Of a stretch of DNA of 64,000 bases, positions 1 to 7,577 are shown piece after piece (the stretch's first letter is position 1; each line of letters begins with the position of its first letter). Where the stretch lies: contig OZ241894.1 of assembly GCA_965203575.1 (NCBI GenBank), forward strand, positions 1,426,001 to 1,490,000. The letters run 5' to 3'. The DNA is from Aldehydirespirator sp965203575 (lineage in GTDB: Bacteria > Actinomycetota > Acidimicrobiia > Acidimicrobiales > Aldehydirespiratoraceae). The notes beneath the pieces were generated by a model that saw nothing but the letters and a program-made list of their open reading frames with translations, did no database searches and was not told where the DNA came from. Position numbers and translations under genes: made by a program.

Positions 1-377
1 GCCAGCCCGCTCCCCTCGGGGTCCGGTGGCGCTGCGGCGAAGGCCGCGCCGGCGGCGGTGTCGCCTGCCGTGGGCTGGCTCCGACACTTAGACCGGCGGC
101 CACTCGCCGGTACCGGCGGGCTGTTGGTTCCGTGCCTGGCGGAGCTGCGTTAGATGCCTTCTGCCCTGTCCGGCTTTTGGCTGTTGTGCTGGTGCCGGTG
201 GTGCCCGGTAGGTAGGCACGGGTGACTGGTGCTTGCGCTGTTGCGGCGCCTAGTGAGCGGTGGTGGAAGACCACGGAGTTGCGGTCACTGTCAGCCCGCG
301 CCCTTACGGACACGTGCCGGAGGGCGATGAGATCTTCAAATCTGTGGGCCACGGGAGGATGTCGCTAGAGTCAACCG
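1..377. other. Left edge, no recognised gene
   Basis: This stretch precedes the first convincing gene. A plus-strand frame is open from the window edge to a TAG at 151-153 and is Ala/Pro/Gly-rich. It could be the tail of a gene starting outside the window or a chance open frame, and I recognise nothing in it. The end of the stretch carries the leaderless promoter of the next gene. Confidence 0.4.
366..371 (+). promoter_or_regulatory. -10 box (TAGAGT) of a leaderless start
   Basis: TAGAGT ends 6 nt before the ATG at 378. That spacing fits transcription starting at the A of the start codon. No clear -35 was seen. Confidence 0.5.
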
Positions 378-1349
378 ATGGCAAGTCTAAATCCAGCTGC
401 ATCTGGGCGAGCACTCCACATGGCCCTCGCGTCCTCGTCGCGCCGTTTCGCTGAGCGCGCATTCTCGTCACATGAACAGAGTGACTGGGAGGGATTCATG
501 GTCAACGCCGTCACAGCTATTGAACTGCTGGCGAAGGCCGTTCTCGCAAGCGTCAACCCTGTATTGTTGGCCGATCCCAACCACGAGCAGTCGCTAATCA
601 TCCTTGCTCAAGGAGAACCCCGAGGGGAAGTACTCATGTCTCTTCGCACGATCGGTGCTGAGAAGGCCATTTCTCGTGTCAGTAGACTCGGAGTATCCTT
701 CGATGCCTTCGAAGAGGACTTGAACGCGCTCCGGTCCGCTCGAAATGCTGTGGTTCATATCGGAACCTACCCGAGGGAGAACATCGATCAAGCCTTCGAT
801 GGATGGGTCCGGTCAATGGTAGAGCTTTGCAAGAGAGCTCAGTACAGTCTGAAGTTGATATTTGGAGAGAATACGGATCTTGTCGAATTGCAGTTGCAGC
901 AGTCCAGAGATTCAACTGCCGCGCTATGGCAACAGCGTAGAGCGGCGGCTGAACGCCGGTGGAATAGTCTGCGTCGTGATCTTGACTCTGCAAACTTTCA
1001 ACGCAGATTCGACCTGCTTGAATCAGACATGATCTCCGCTAATGCAGTAGATCCCAGTCTTCAGCGAGTGACATGTGCTGTTTGCGGGTTGCCAGCTCAC
1101 CTTTATGGTGAGTTTGAACCCGAGGCTGACTTTGACTATGGAGATGGTCAAGTATATATCTCTGGCGTCTATTGGAACTTCGTACCCCGGAGCATCAGTT
1201 GCCCGACCTGTCATCTCAATTTGGATTCCAGAAGGCTAGTTGAGCAGTCATGCATGTTGACTGACTGGGAAGTTGATGAAGAGGATCGACTACGCTGGGA
1301 AGAAGAGGTCAATAGGTCTTGGAGAGACGAGAGATACGATGACTGGTAG
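378..1349 (+). CDS. HEPN-motif protein with C-terminal zinc knuckle
   Basis: This 323-residue protein is not a family I can name. Residues 35-165 are helical and contain R122-x4-H127 inside a SARNAVVH-type segment, the Rx4-6H signature of HEPN RNase/toxin domains. A charged, probably coiled stretch (about 175-220) follows. Two CxxC pairs (C233/C236 and C275/C278) then suggest a zinc-binding C-terminus. There is no signal peptide or membrane segment, so it should be cytoplasmic. The start is supported by a TAnnnT box 6 nt upstream. Codon use is visibly less G+C-biased than in the metabolic genes to the right, suggesting transfer. It converges on the large helical-repeat gene at 1414-5010. A role as RNA-cleaving defence or abortive-infection factor is inference from the HEPN motif and the mobile surroundings. 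Confidence 0.6.
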   Translation: MASLNPAASGRALHMALASSSRRFAERAFSSHEQSDWEGFMVNAVTAIELLAKAVLASVNPVLLADPNHEQSLIILAQGEPRGEVLMSLRTIGAEKAISRVSRLGVSFDAFEEDLNALRSARNAVVHIGTYPRENIDQAFDGWVRSMVELCKRAQYSLKLIFGENTDLVELQLQQSRDSTAALWQQRRAAAERRWNSLRRDLDSANFQRRFDLLESDMISANAVDPSLQRVTCAVCGLPAHLYGEFEPEADFDYGDGQVYISGVYWNFVPRSISCPTCHLNLDSRRLVEQSCMLTDWEVDEEDRLRWEEEVNRSWRDERYDDW

Positions 1350-1413
1350 CTTAGGATGTAGCATACTGTATTGACGCGATCGCCTCAGTAGTGAAGCGCG
1401 TCTGGGAGGCTTG

Positions 1414-4400
1414 CTATAGCTCGGCTCGGGTGTAGTCCCTGAAGTCGTGGTCTCCGCGTGTGACGTAGTGGTCGACTATGGCGTTGCGGTTCTCAATGGC
1501 CTCGGGGTCGGTGGTGTGGTGGGTAGCAGCAAGGACGTCGCTGACTTGGTCGCGCCAGCCGAGGTGGTCCCAGTCGTTGACGGTTCCCTTCAGCATCCGA
1601 AGGGTGCACCGGGTGGCCTCGGCTGGTTTGGTATCTGCCATTTCGGCGAGGCGTCCGATGACTGGGCGGCCGCTCCATCTCGGGCCTGCGGGCCGCAGTG
1701 TGATTTCGAGGCCTGCTAGTGACCAGTCGTCGTCGAGCTTGGCGGACGCGAACGTGTATGCGAAGGCGTCGGCTTCGTTCTTGTGGGCTTCGGGCTCTTG
1801 GGCTATCGCTTGGAGTCGTGCGTCCCAGAGCTGTCGAATCCGTTGCAGCACCGGCGGGTCTATGTCTCCTTCGGTGTTGTTGAGCGATCTTCCAAGGAAG
1901 TCCATGACTCGTGCCGCGAGTTCGTCGTCGACACGGTCGAACCAGCGTTCGAGCAGGGCAGGCTGCAAGCAGCCGCGCCCGTGGAACGTCACAAGGTGCT
2001 CGCCCAGCTTGGCGTCGGCCCGTTCGTCGCCTGTGAAGCCGACGGTTCCTTCGGAGGGGACTCTGTCAACCGCGGCCTCGTACTCGTGTCGCAGCGCGTC
2101 GTAGACCTGGTTGAAGGGAGGACACCAACCGATGTATGTGTTCCATGCCGCATCGCGCAGCACGGCGAGTTCAGCAGCCCTAGGGAGTATTCGGGTGATG
2201 TTGGCTGCGACCCAGCGCTCGTCAAGCAGTATGAGCCATGGCAGCCACTTGCCGTAGACGGAACGCACAGCCAAGGACGGATCGGTTTCGGGATTGAGGT
2301 GCTCGTCGAGCACTGTTCGCACTTCGGGTATCAGGTCGAACCCCTCGGCGGCATCGATGTTGTGAGCGTCGAGTTCGCGTCGGCACCACAGCGCATATGC
2401 CACAACAGCGTGCATCGCTTTGCCGCGGTTCGTGTTGATCGACTGCGTATAGGGGTCCATGGAGCTGTAGCCAGCGGCGGTGGTCTCGTCTGCGGGCGTC
2501 GGATGCGGATCGCGTGTAAGGGACTCAAGGACACTCCAGACCGATTGGCGCAACTCGAATGGGATTCGGTTGTCCCGATCAGCGACGCCTTCTCGGATTA
2601 GTGACGCGGCTTGGCCGCGGGTCCAGCTCCATCCGGGGTCGCGATCATGGCTCAATGTGTCATCGTCGTTTTCGAAGGGATGCTCTAACGCTGACGCGAT
2701 CAGGCGTATCGGTTGGTCCCACGGCACTGAGGCACCTGCCTTGACGGCCGCCTCGAACCCACTCAGGAAACTGCGGACATAGGTCGGGTCCAGCGTCTCG
2801 ATCCGGTTCGCGACCGCGGCGAAATCAGCAACCCGGTGAGTGACGGCTGCCTCAAATGTGCGCCCAAGGCCTCGCATCGAAGCACCGAAGCCCCAGCCAG
2901 CACCCTCGTCCGGTTCCCAGGTAGCCAGGTACTCGATGACGGAGTCGGCAGACATCTCGTTCATGTCCTCAGCCGAAAGGGGAGTCCTATCGCCGAATCC
3001 GGTCTCGATCCATGAAACGAAGTCCGGGTGTTCAGCTTCTCCGCGCTTGGCTACAAGCTCGCGGTACCGCTCCATGTCGGCGCCGGCGAGATGGTCAGCG
3101 ACGATGCTCAGCCAGTCGCGCTTCCAGATCTCGACGTATGCAACCTCGTCCTCAGGGCTCGCAGACGAATAGAGCCTTCGAAACTCCTCAAGGTCGGGAC
3201 CGGCCAGCACCCAGTCAAGGACCGTCCTACGCCCCTCGGATGACACCTCGCCAAGTCGAGACCGCAACAACTCGGCGTACTCGTGCTTGACGTGACGCTC
3301 GTCGAAGACGTCTCGATTGACGATGCGCTCCTCCGCCATCTCGGCGCTGCCTGGGACAACGGCGAGGACGTGCAGCGCGATGCGGCGATGCAGAAGGGTC
3401 CCAGCCTCGAGCACCTCCACCACAGCCCGCATGTCCTCATCGGAGACTTTGGCCAGACGAACGGCCGCGTCTCGCACAGCCGTGACGAGTATGCAGCGCA
3501 CGCCGCGGTCTAGGTTCTGGGAGTGATCCTCGATCGCGGGTCGCCAGATAGCGGAAAGGCCGTCCGACTCGGAGGGCTCGTCCTCGCGCTTGCTGAATCT
3601 GACTGCAACTGAGAGAAGCGACGAGAACAGCCTCAGAGCCTCCATGCCTGCGGAGTCGACCAGATCAGGCAATATCTGCTCGACTGCCCGCGCGTACGCC
3701 CAGTCCGAGAGCCGTCCGACGGGCTCAGGCGGAACCCCGAGGATGTCGTCGCTTGGGGAGCCGTTGGATGCGCCCGAGCGGCGCTCGATCCACAACAGTT
3801 TCTTCGCGGCCTTCCGTGCCTGCCGGACCTTCCCGGCGTGCGCGAGACGGGCAATGACGTGTGCAGCCTCCTCCGCGAAGTGGTCGACAAACGTCGTCGC
3901 TTCGGAAGCAGTGATCCATTCGACAGCCCTCGGCGCGAGGCGTCTGAACTGTTCGTCGGGAAGAGCTTGCGCGGCCTCAAGCAGAATGCGCGTGACGAAG
4001 GGGTTCGCCGACGGCGACAACGACCCGAGGACCGCGGCAACGGCATCCGAAGCGACAGGAGCTATCCGAGCCAGGAATCGGCCCTCAGGCCACGGCGGGA
4101 ACTGCACACTCCCGTCCTCGTCGATCTCCACCGGATTCGGCGGATCATCGAACACGCCACGCTTTGCGAGCGCGGGCACCCATTCCGGGTTCTCCAGACG
4201 ATCGTAGAAATACACCCGGTTCTCAAAGCGAGCAACGAGCCTTGCCAACTCACCAAGATCGGCGACGGAGGGCGCTGCCCAGCCGTTCACCCGTCTATGC
4301 GCTCGATCCAGCAGTCTGTCGAGGTCGTCCATGTTCTCATAAGAGGGCTTGGAGAAGGCCATGAGAGCCCCTTCAAGCTCAAGGAACTTCTCCACCCATT

Positions 4401-5010
4401 CACGATCCGCCTCATCTGGCCGCGGCTTGGTCGCGGCGTGCGCAAACTTCTCGGCCTCGTCATACGGCTTCTGCCAGTTCTTGAAGACGTATCGAGGATT
4501 GGGACCTCGATCGCTCAACGCACTAAAGGCGTGCCTCTGGCGCATCTCTCTGTTCGCCTGGTCCTCGCTGTGCGTCTCGATCAGCCGACCCACAGAAGCC
4601 AGAAACTCATAAGACACGGCTCGGCGCGGCGGACCTTCTGCGGACGGCTGAGACCCGGACGGCAGCGACAGCCTCCCATCCTCAGGGAGTGCCTCTGCAA
4701 GCCACCTGCTGCGGATCCTGCTGATCAGAGGTCCGTAGTCCGCATCTCGGCTCGCAGCCTCGGTACCGAGTGCACCGGGCAGACGGTTCCGTATCTCACG
4801 AATCGCGTGTGAGACGAAATGCACGCGACCGGGGAAGTAATCAAGCATGGCGAGTTCCAATGCCCCTCGATAAAACGGGGCCAGCGCGGGCGCGTTACTC
4901 TCAAGCCAAGCGCACAATTCGACGCGCTCAGGCGTCCACCACGATCTTGCCTCGATCGCCGATCCCTCAGGATCGCGTCGGTGATCTTCGGGCGGACCAG
5001 GATCGGGCAC
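1414..5010 (-). CDS. Large alpha-helical repeat (HEAT/ARM-like) protein
   Basis: About 1198 residues, almost entirely amphipathic helices with regularly spaced Leu/Ala, Trp and acidic residues, as in HEAT/ARM solenoids. No Walker motif, nuclease motif or membrane segment is visible. Similar long helical sequences occur in bacterial defence loci, sometimes as sensor halves of larger proteins, but I cannot name the family and no effector domain is seen here. The frame stays open upstream to a TTG at 5121. I prefer the GTG at 5010 because the residues before it look non-coding, but no ribosome site decides this. The gene converges on the HEPN-motif gene 64 bp away. The insertion sequence remnant begins about 400 bp upstream, so loss of an N-terminal domain is possible but not shown. 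Confidence 0.6.
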   Translation of the reverse strand: MPDPGPPEDHRRDPEGSAIEARSWWTPERVELCAWLESNAPALAPFYRGALELAMLDYFPGRVHFVSHAIREIRNRLPGALGTEAASRDADYGPLISRIRSRWLAEALPEDGRLSLPSGSQPSAEGPPRRAVSYEFLASVGRLIETHSEDQANREMRQRHAFSALSDRGPNPRYVFKNWQKPYDEAEKFAHAATKPRPDEADREWVEKFLELEGALMAFSKPSYENMDDLDRLLDRAHRRVNGWAAPSVADLGELARLVARFENRVYFYDRLENPEWVPALAKRGVFDDPPNPVEIDEDGSVQFPPWPEGRFLARIAPVASDAVAAVLGSLSPSANPFVTRILLEAAQALPDEQFRRLAPRAVEWITASEATTFVDHFAEEAAHVIARLAHAGKVRQARKAAKKLLWIERRSGASNGSPSDDILGVPPEPVGRLSDWAYARAVEQILPDLVDSAGMEALRLFSSLLSVAVRFSKREDEPSESDGLSAIWRPAIEDHSQNLDRGVRCILVTAVRDAAVRLAKVSDEDMRAVVEVLEAGTLLHRRIALHVLAVVPGSAEMAEERIVNRDVFDERHVKHEYAELLRSRLGEVSSEGRRTVLDWVLAGPDLEEFRRLYSSASPEDEVAYVEIWKRDWLSIVADHLAGADMERYRELVAKRGEAEHPDFVSWIETGFGDRTPLSAEDMNEMSADSVIEYLATWEPDEGAGWGFGASMRGLGRTFEAAVTHRVADFAAVANRIETLDPTYVRSFLSGFEAAVKAGASVPWDQPIRLIASALEHPFENDDDTLSHDRDPGWSWTRGQAASLIREGVADRDNRIPFELRQSVWSVLESLTRDPHPTPADETTAAGYSSMDPYTQSINTNRGKAMHAVVAYALWCRRELDAHNIDAAEGFDLIPEVRTVLDEHLNPETDPSLAVRSVYGKWLPWLILLDERWVAANITRILPRAAELAVLRDAAWNTYIGWCPPFNQVYDALRHEYEAAVDRVPSEGTVGFTGDERADAKLGEHLVTFHGRGCLQPALLERWFDRVDDELAARVMDFLGRSLNNTEGDIDPPVLQRIRQLWDARLQAIAQEPEAHKNEADAFAYTFASAKLDDDWSLAGLEITLRPAGPRWSGRPVIGRLAEMADTKPAEATRCTLRMLKGTVNDWDHLGWRDQVSDVLAATHHTTDPEAIENRNAIVDHYVTRGDHDFRDYTRAEL

Positions 5011-5425
5011 GTGGCCATGATGCCAACAGTGACAGCTTCGACCACCCAGCAGCGCATCGCAGATCCTGCCAGAGGCTGGAGTGTGTCGGTGCCCCAAATC
5101 GTGTCGCAGCTGAGCAAGCAACTCTTCGGAAGTCGTTGATCATGCCGCCGATCGGGGGACGGTTGCCAGCGAGGTTCTGCTCGTGGCTGACGGCGCCGAG
5201 CACGTACGCGCAAGTCGCGCTCCTGACCTCGTGTCTTGCGCGCTAGATACAGAAAAACGTTCCAGGATTTCGCGAAATGCGTTCCAAGCCGCTAGGAGCC
5301 GTAGCCTCTGACCTCTGCGTTTCCAATTCGCGCATGTCCCACGAGGGCGAGGATTGTGGTGTGCCCCGGGTATCGCGCGGTTGGCATAGTTGAATCTCGG
5401 GCATGTCGACCATGAGGAGGTCATC
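5011..5425. other. Gap between the helical-repeat gene and IS3 remnant
   Basis: No convincing gene is present. Several short overlapping frames on the minus strand have biased but unrecognisable translations. The left terminal inverted repeat of the insertion sequence should lie toward the right of this gap, but I could not identify it with confidence. Confidence 0.4.
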
Positions 5426-5734
5426 ATGCCGAGGAGTTATCCGGCTGAGTTTCGGCGCAAGGTTCTGGATCTGGTTGAGGCGGGCAAACCGGTGGCCGAG
5501 ATCGCTCAGCAACTGGGCGTGACGGGCCAGACGATCTACAACTGGCGCAACCAGGATCTGGTGGATTGGGGGCTGCGGCCCGGGATCACTACATCGGAGT
5601 CAGTTGAGCTGGCCGCGGCCCGCAAGCGCATCCGCGAGCTCGAGACGGAGCTAGCGGTGACCAAGAGGGCCTTTGAGCTGCTCAAGGAGCAGACCGACCC
5701 AAAAGGCGCTTCGAGGTCGTCGCCGCTGTCGTAG
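5426..5734 (+). CDS. IS3-family transposase OrfA
   Basis: 102 residues. The N-terminal helix-turn-helix of IS3-family OrfA is evident (PAEFRRKVLDLVEAGKPV, then a QLGVTGQTIYNWR recognition-helix region). A leucine-zipper-like heptad stretch near residues 68-95 follows (ARKRIRELETELAVTKRAFE). The ATG at 5426 is preceded by a GAGGAGG ribosome site 7 nt upstream, better than the TTG at 5390. The end overlaps an A-AAA-G slippery site at 5701-5705, where a -1 shift would enter orfB as in many IS3 elements. Because orfB is broken, the protein cannot support transposition on its own. Confidence 0.9.
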   Translation: MPRSYPAEFRRKVLDLVEAGKPVAEIAQQLGVTGQTIYNWRNQDLVDWGLRPGITTSESVELAAARKRIRELETELAVTKRAFELLKEQTDPKGASRSSPLS

Positions 5735-5847
5735 CCGACGGCTATCCCGTTGAGGCCGCCTGTCGTGTCGTGGGGGTGTCGGTGTCGGGCTACTACTGCT
5801 GGAAACGGGGGACTACTGACCTGTCTAGCCGGGCTTGGACAGCCTGA
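5701..5847 (+). pseudogene. Truncated IS3-family OrfB
   Basis: In the -1 frame relative to orfA, entered at 5701, the translation starts KRRFEVVAAVVADG and continues through VSGYYCWKRG, the usual N-terminus of IS3 OrfB. Recognisable similarity ends near 5814 and a TGA follows at 5845. The DDE catalytic core is missing entirely. The element is therefore a relic, and its right end appears to have been deleted or replaced by the structured sequence at 5871-5976. Confidence 0.8.
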
Positions 5848-5870
5848 ACGGCCCCGGCTACCCTCCTAGA

Positions 5871-5976
5871 GCCGCCGAACGCGAGGGAACTGCCTCCCTC
5901 CAAGAGTGACCGAGAACCCCATTGGGGCGAAGCGTCGCCGGGGTTCCCTTCGGTTCGGTCACAGGCGTTCGGCGGC
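5871..5976 (+). ncRNA. Candidate structured RNA, three-way junction
   Basis: Nested perfect complementarities cover nearly all of the element. P1 pairs 5871-5882 with 5965-5976 (12 bp). P2 is a hairpin, 5883-5888 with 5895-5900. P3 pairs 5906-5913 with 5955-5962, then 5914-5920 with 5940-5946, and ends in a 5-bp hairpin 5926-5930 with 5935-5939. Junction strands are short (5 nt and 2 nt). It lies between the IS3 relic and the ribosome site of the HExxH gene, so it could be a cis-acting leader, a small RNA, or a palindromic mobile/repeat element. It matches no riboswitch core or ribozyme core that I know. The pairing is seen directly; function is unknown. Confidence 0.45.
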
Positions 5977-6011
5977 AACCGACGCCCAACCCCCAACCGG
6001 AGGGAGCCACC

Positions 6012-6644
6012 ATGATCTTCAAGTACCTGCTCACCCTGCTGCTGCTGTTCACTGCGCCGCACGAGGACGCGTTGACGCCGGTGCATTTCACCCAGACGGC
6101 GGGCGGTGGCACCTGGGAGTGCAGCGACGAGTGGTATCACCACGGCGAGGTTGATTACTACAGCTGGGAGGATTGCCTGTTCGCCTACAGCGGCACCAGC
6201 GAGAGCGACACCGTGCTCTCCGGCGACGCCCACACAGCGCTGTTCCGTCAGGTGTGGAGCGACTTCATGGACGACGCCGAGCGGCCAAGGCTGCGGCGCG
6301 GTTCTCAGGCCGTCGAGGAGGTCTGCTGGCCGGGAGCGGTCGGCTGCTACGACCACACATGGGAACTCTGCGGGATCTGGGAGATGTGCCTGACCCGCGG
6401 CACCATCGCTGTGCAGGACCGCTCAGAGCGGCTCCTGCTGCACGAAACCGCCCACGCCGTCTACACCCATTGGAACTGGCACCCCTACTGGGGGATCATC
6501 GACACCGGCCACTCGTTGAGCGTGACCGGCCACGATCTCGGGTTCCGGTGCTTCCTGCTGGAGATCTACAACACCTACACCGACGACGTAGCCCCAGACG
6601 CCTACGGGATGCTCAGCGCCGTCTGCGCCGCCAACGGCCTCTAG
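6012..6644 (+). CDS. Secreted Cys-rich HExxH protein, putative zinc metallopeptidase
   Basis: 210 residues. Residues 1-20 form a signal peptide (a Lys, then a run of Leu/Phe, then an Ala-rich end), so the product is exported. H144-E145-x-x-H148 in LLLHETAHAV is a zincin active-site motif. H174 in a GHDLGFR segment about 26 residues later resembles the third ligand in families with HExxH followed by GHxxxF. Eight cysteines (37, 55, 105, 112, 120, 126, 180, 205) suggest disulfides outside the cell. The ATG at 6012 is preceded by GGAGGGAG, a good ribosome site; an upstream in-frame start at 5922 would bury the signal peptide. The gene follows the structured element. Substrate and family are unknown; peptidase activity is inferred from the motif. 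Confidence 0.65.
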   Translation: MIFKYLLTLLLLFTAPHEDALTPVHFTQTAGGGTWECSDEWYHHGEVDYYSWEDCLFAYSGTSESDTVLSGDAHTALFRQVWSDFMDDAERPRLRRGSQAVEEVCWPGAVGCYDHTWELCGIWEMCLTRGTIAVQDRSERLLLHETAHAVYTHWNWHPYWGIIDTGHSLSVTGHDLGFRCFLLEIYNTYTDDVAPDAYGMLSAVCAANGL

Positions 6645-6797
6645 CCATCGTCGTCAGGCTCGGGCACCGTAGCCACCAGCGCCTTCCCGGCCTTCTCCCA
6701 CGCCTCCAAGTCCACGAGGGGTGAACCTCCCCGGGTATCGCGCAGGCTGTGGGGTCGGTCCTGCCGAAGTGGTTGTCTCGGATGCCGACTTCTGATG

Positions 6798-7577
6798 CTA
6801 ACGACCGGTGCGCCGGGGCGGCATCGGTACGAAGGCGCTGGTGCGGGCCACATACCGGGCGTAACCGGGGCGGCGCTCGGCCATCCTGCGCTCCAGCACG
6901 GTCACCCCTGAGACCTTCAGCAGCAGGATCGTCATGAGCAGCGGCCCGGCGACGGTCCACCACGCCCCGGCCGCTCCGGCGACCAGCCAGATGCCCCACC
7001 ACACCACGCTGTCGCCGAAGTAGTTGGGGTGGCGGCTATAGCGCCACAGGCCCCGGTCCATGACCGAGCCCCGGTTGGCTTCGTCGGCCTTGAAGCGGCG
7101 CAGCTGCTCGTCGCCCACCGACTCGAAGGCCAGCCCCACCGCCCAGACCGCCGCCCCTAGCCAGTCCAACCAACCGAGCGGTGACGGGTCGGGATCGCCG
7201 AGCACCGCCTGGACCGGCAGTGACACCACTACCGCCAGCCCGGCCTGAAGGATGAACACGACCAGCAGGCTCCACAGCCAGAACGGCGGCAGTCGCCGCC
7301 TGAGGGCTTGGTAGCGGAAGTCCTCGGGCTCGCCCCACTTGCGAGCGGTGAGGTGGGTGCCCAATCGCAGGCCCCAGGCGGACACCATCACCAGCATCAA
7401 CCAAGCCCGACCGCTGTCGCTCCCGTCGCTCCACAGCCACAACGACCAGGCCACGGCCACGAACACCATCGGCCACAGCGGATCGACGATCGACACGTCG
7501 CGCCTGGGCAGGCTCACCAGCCAGCAGCCGGCCATCAGCACACCGGCCACCAGCGCGGCGAGGCCCAGAGCGCTCAC
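6798..7577 (-). CDS. DUF1295-family membrane protein
   Basis: 259 residues with about six or seven hydrophobic segments. The C-terminal part carries the family pattern: LWRYSRHPNYFGD near residue 180, then hydrophobic segments and a Tyr/Arg-rich end. This fold is related to steroid 5-alpha-reductase and isoprenylcysteine methyltransferase enzymes, which use NADPH or SAM in the membrane; the substrate here is unknown. The GTG start overlaps the stop of the upstream FAD oxidoreductase by 4 nt, so the two are translationally coupled. In other bacteria this pair often sits with cyclopropane-fatty-acid synthase genes. None is present here, so the lipid-modification role is a guess. Confidence 0.8.
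   Translation of the reverse strand: MSALGLAALVAGVLMAGCWLVSLPRRDVSIVDPLWPMVFVAVAWSLWLWSDGSDSGRAWLMLVMVSAWGLRLGTHLTARKWGEPEDFRYQALRRRLPPFWLWSLLVVFILQAGLAVVVSLPVQAVLGDPDPSPLGWLDWLGAAVWAVGLAFESVGDEQLRRFKADEANRGSVMDRGLWRYSRHPNYFGDSVVWWGIWLVAGAAGAWWTVAGPLLMTILLLKVSGVTVLERRMAERRPGYARYVARTSAFVPMPPRRTGR

Noticed and set aside
5871..5976. Integron attC site or hammerhead ribozyme
   Set aside because: The ends do not fit the RYYYAAC/GTTRRRY attC consensus, no integrase is near, and the junction strands lack the hammerhead core.
5364..6743. 15-bp direct repeat (CCCCGGGTATCGCGC) at 5364-5378 and 6729-6743, flanking the IS relic and HExxH gene
   Set aside because: A 15-bp match is near what chance gives in 64 kb of G+C-rich DNA, and flanking bases do not extend it, so it is not claimed as a target or attachment site.
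6641..6797. Possible truncated minus-strand coding end after the HExxH gene
   Set aside because: The last ~30 codons read plausibly, but there is no start, no family match and only about 150 bp of space.
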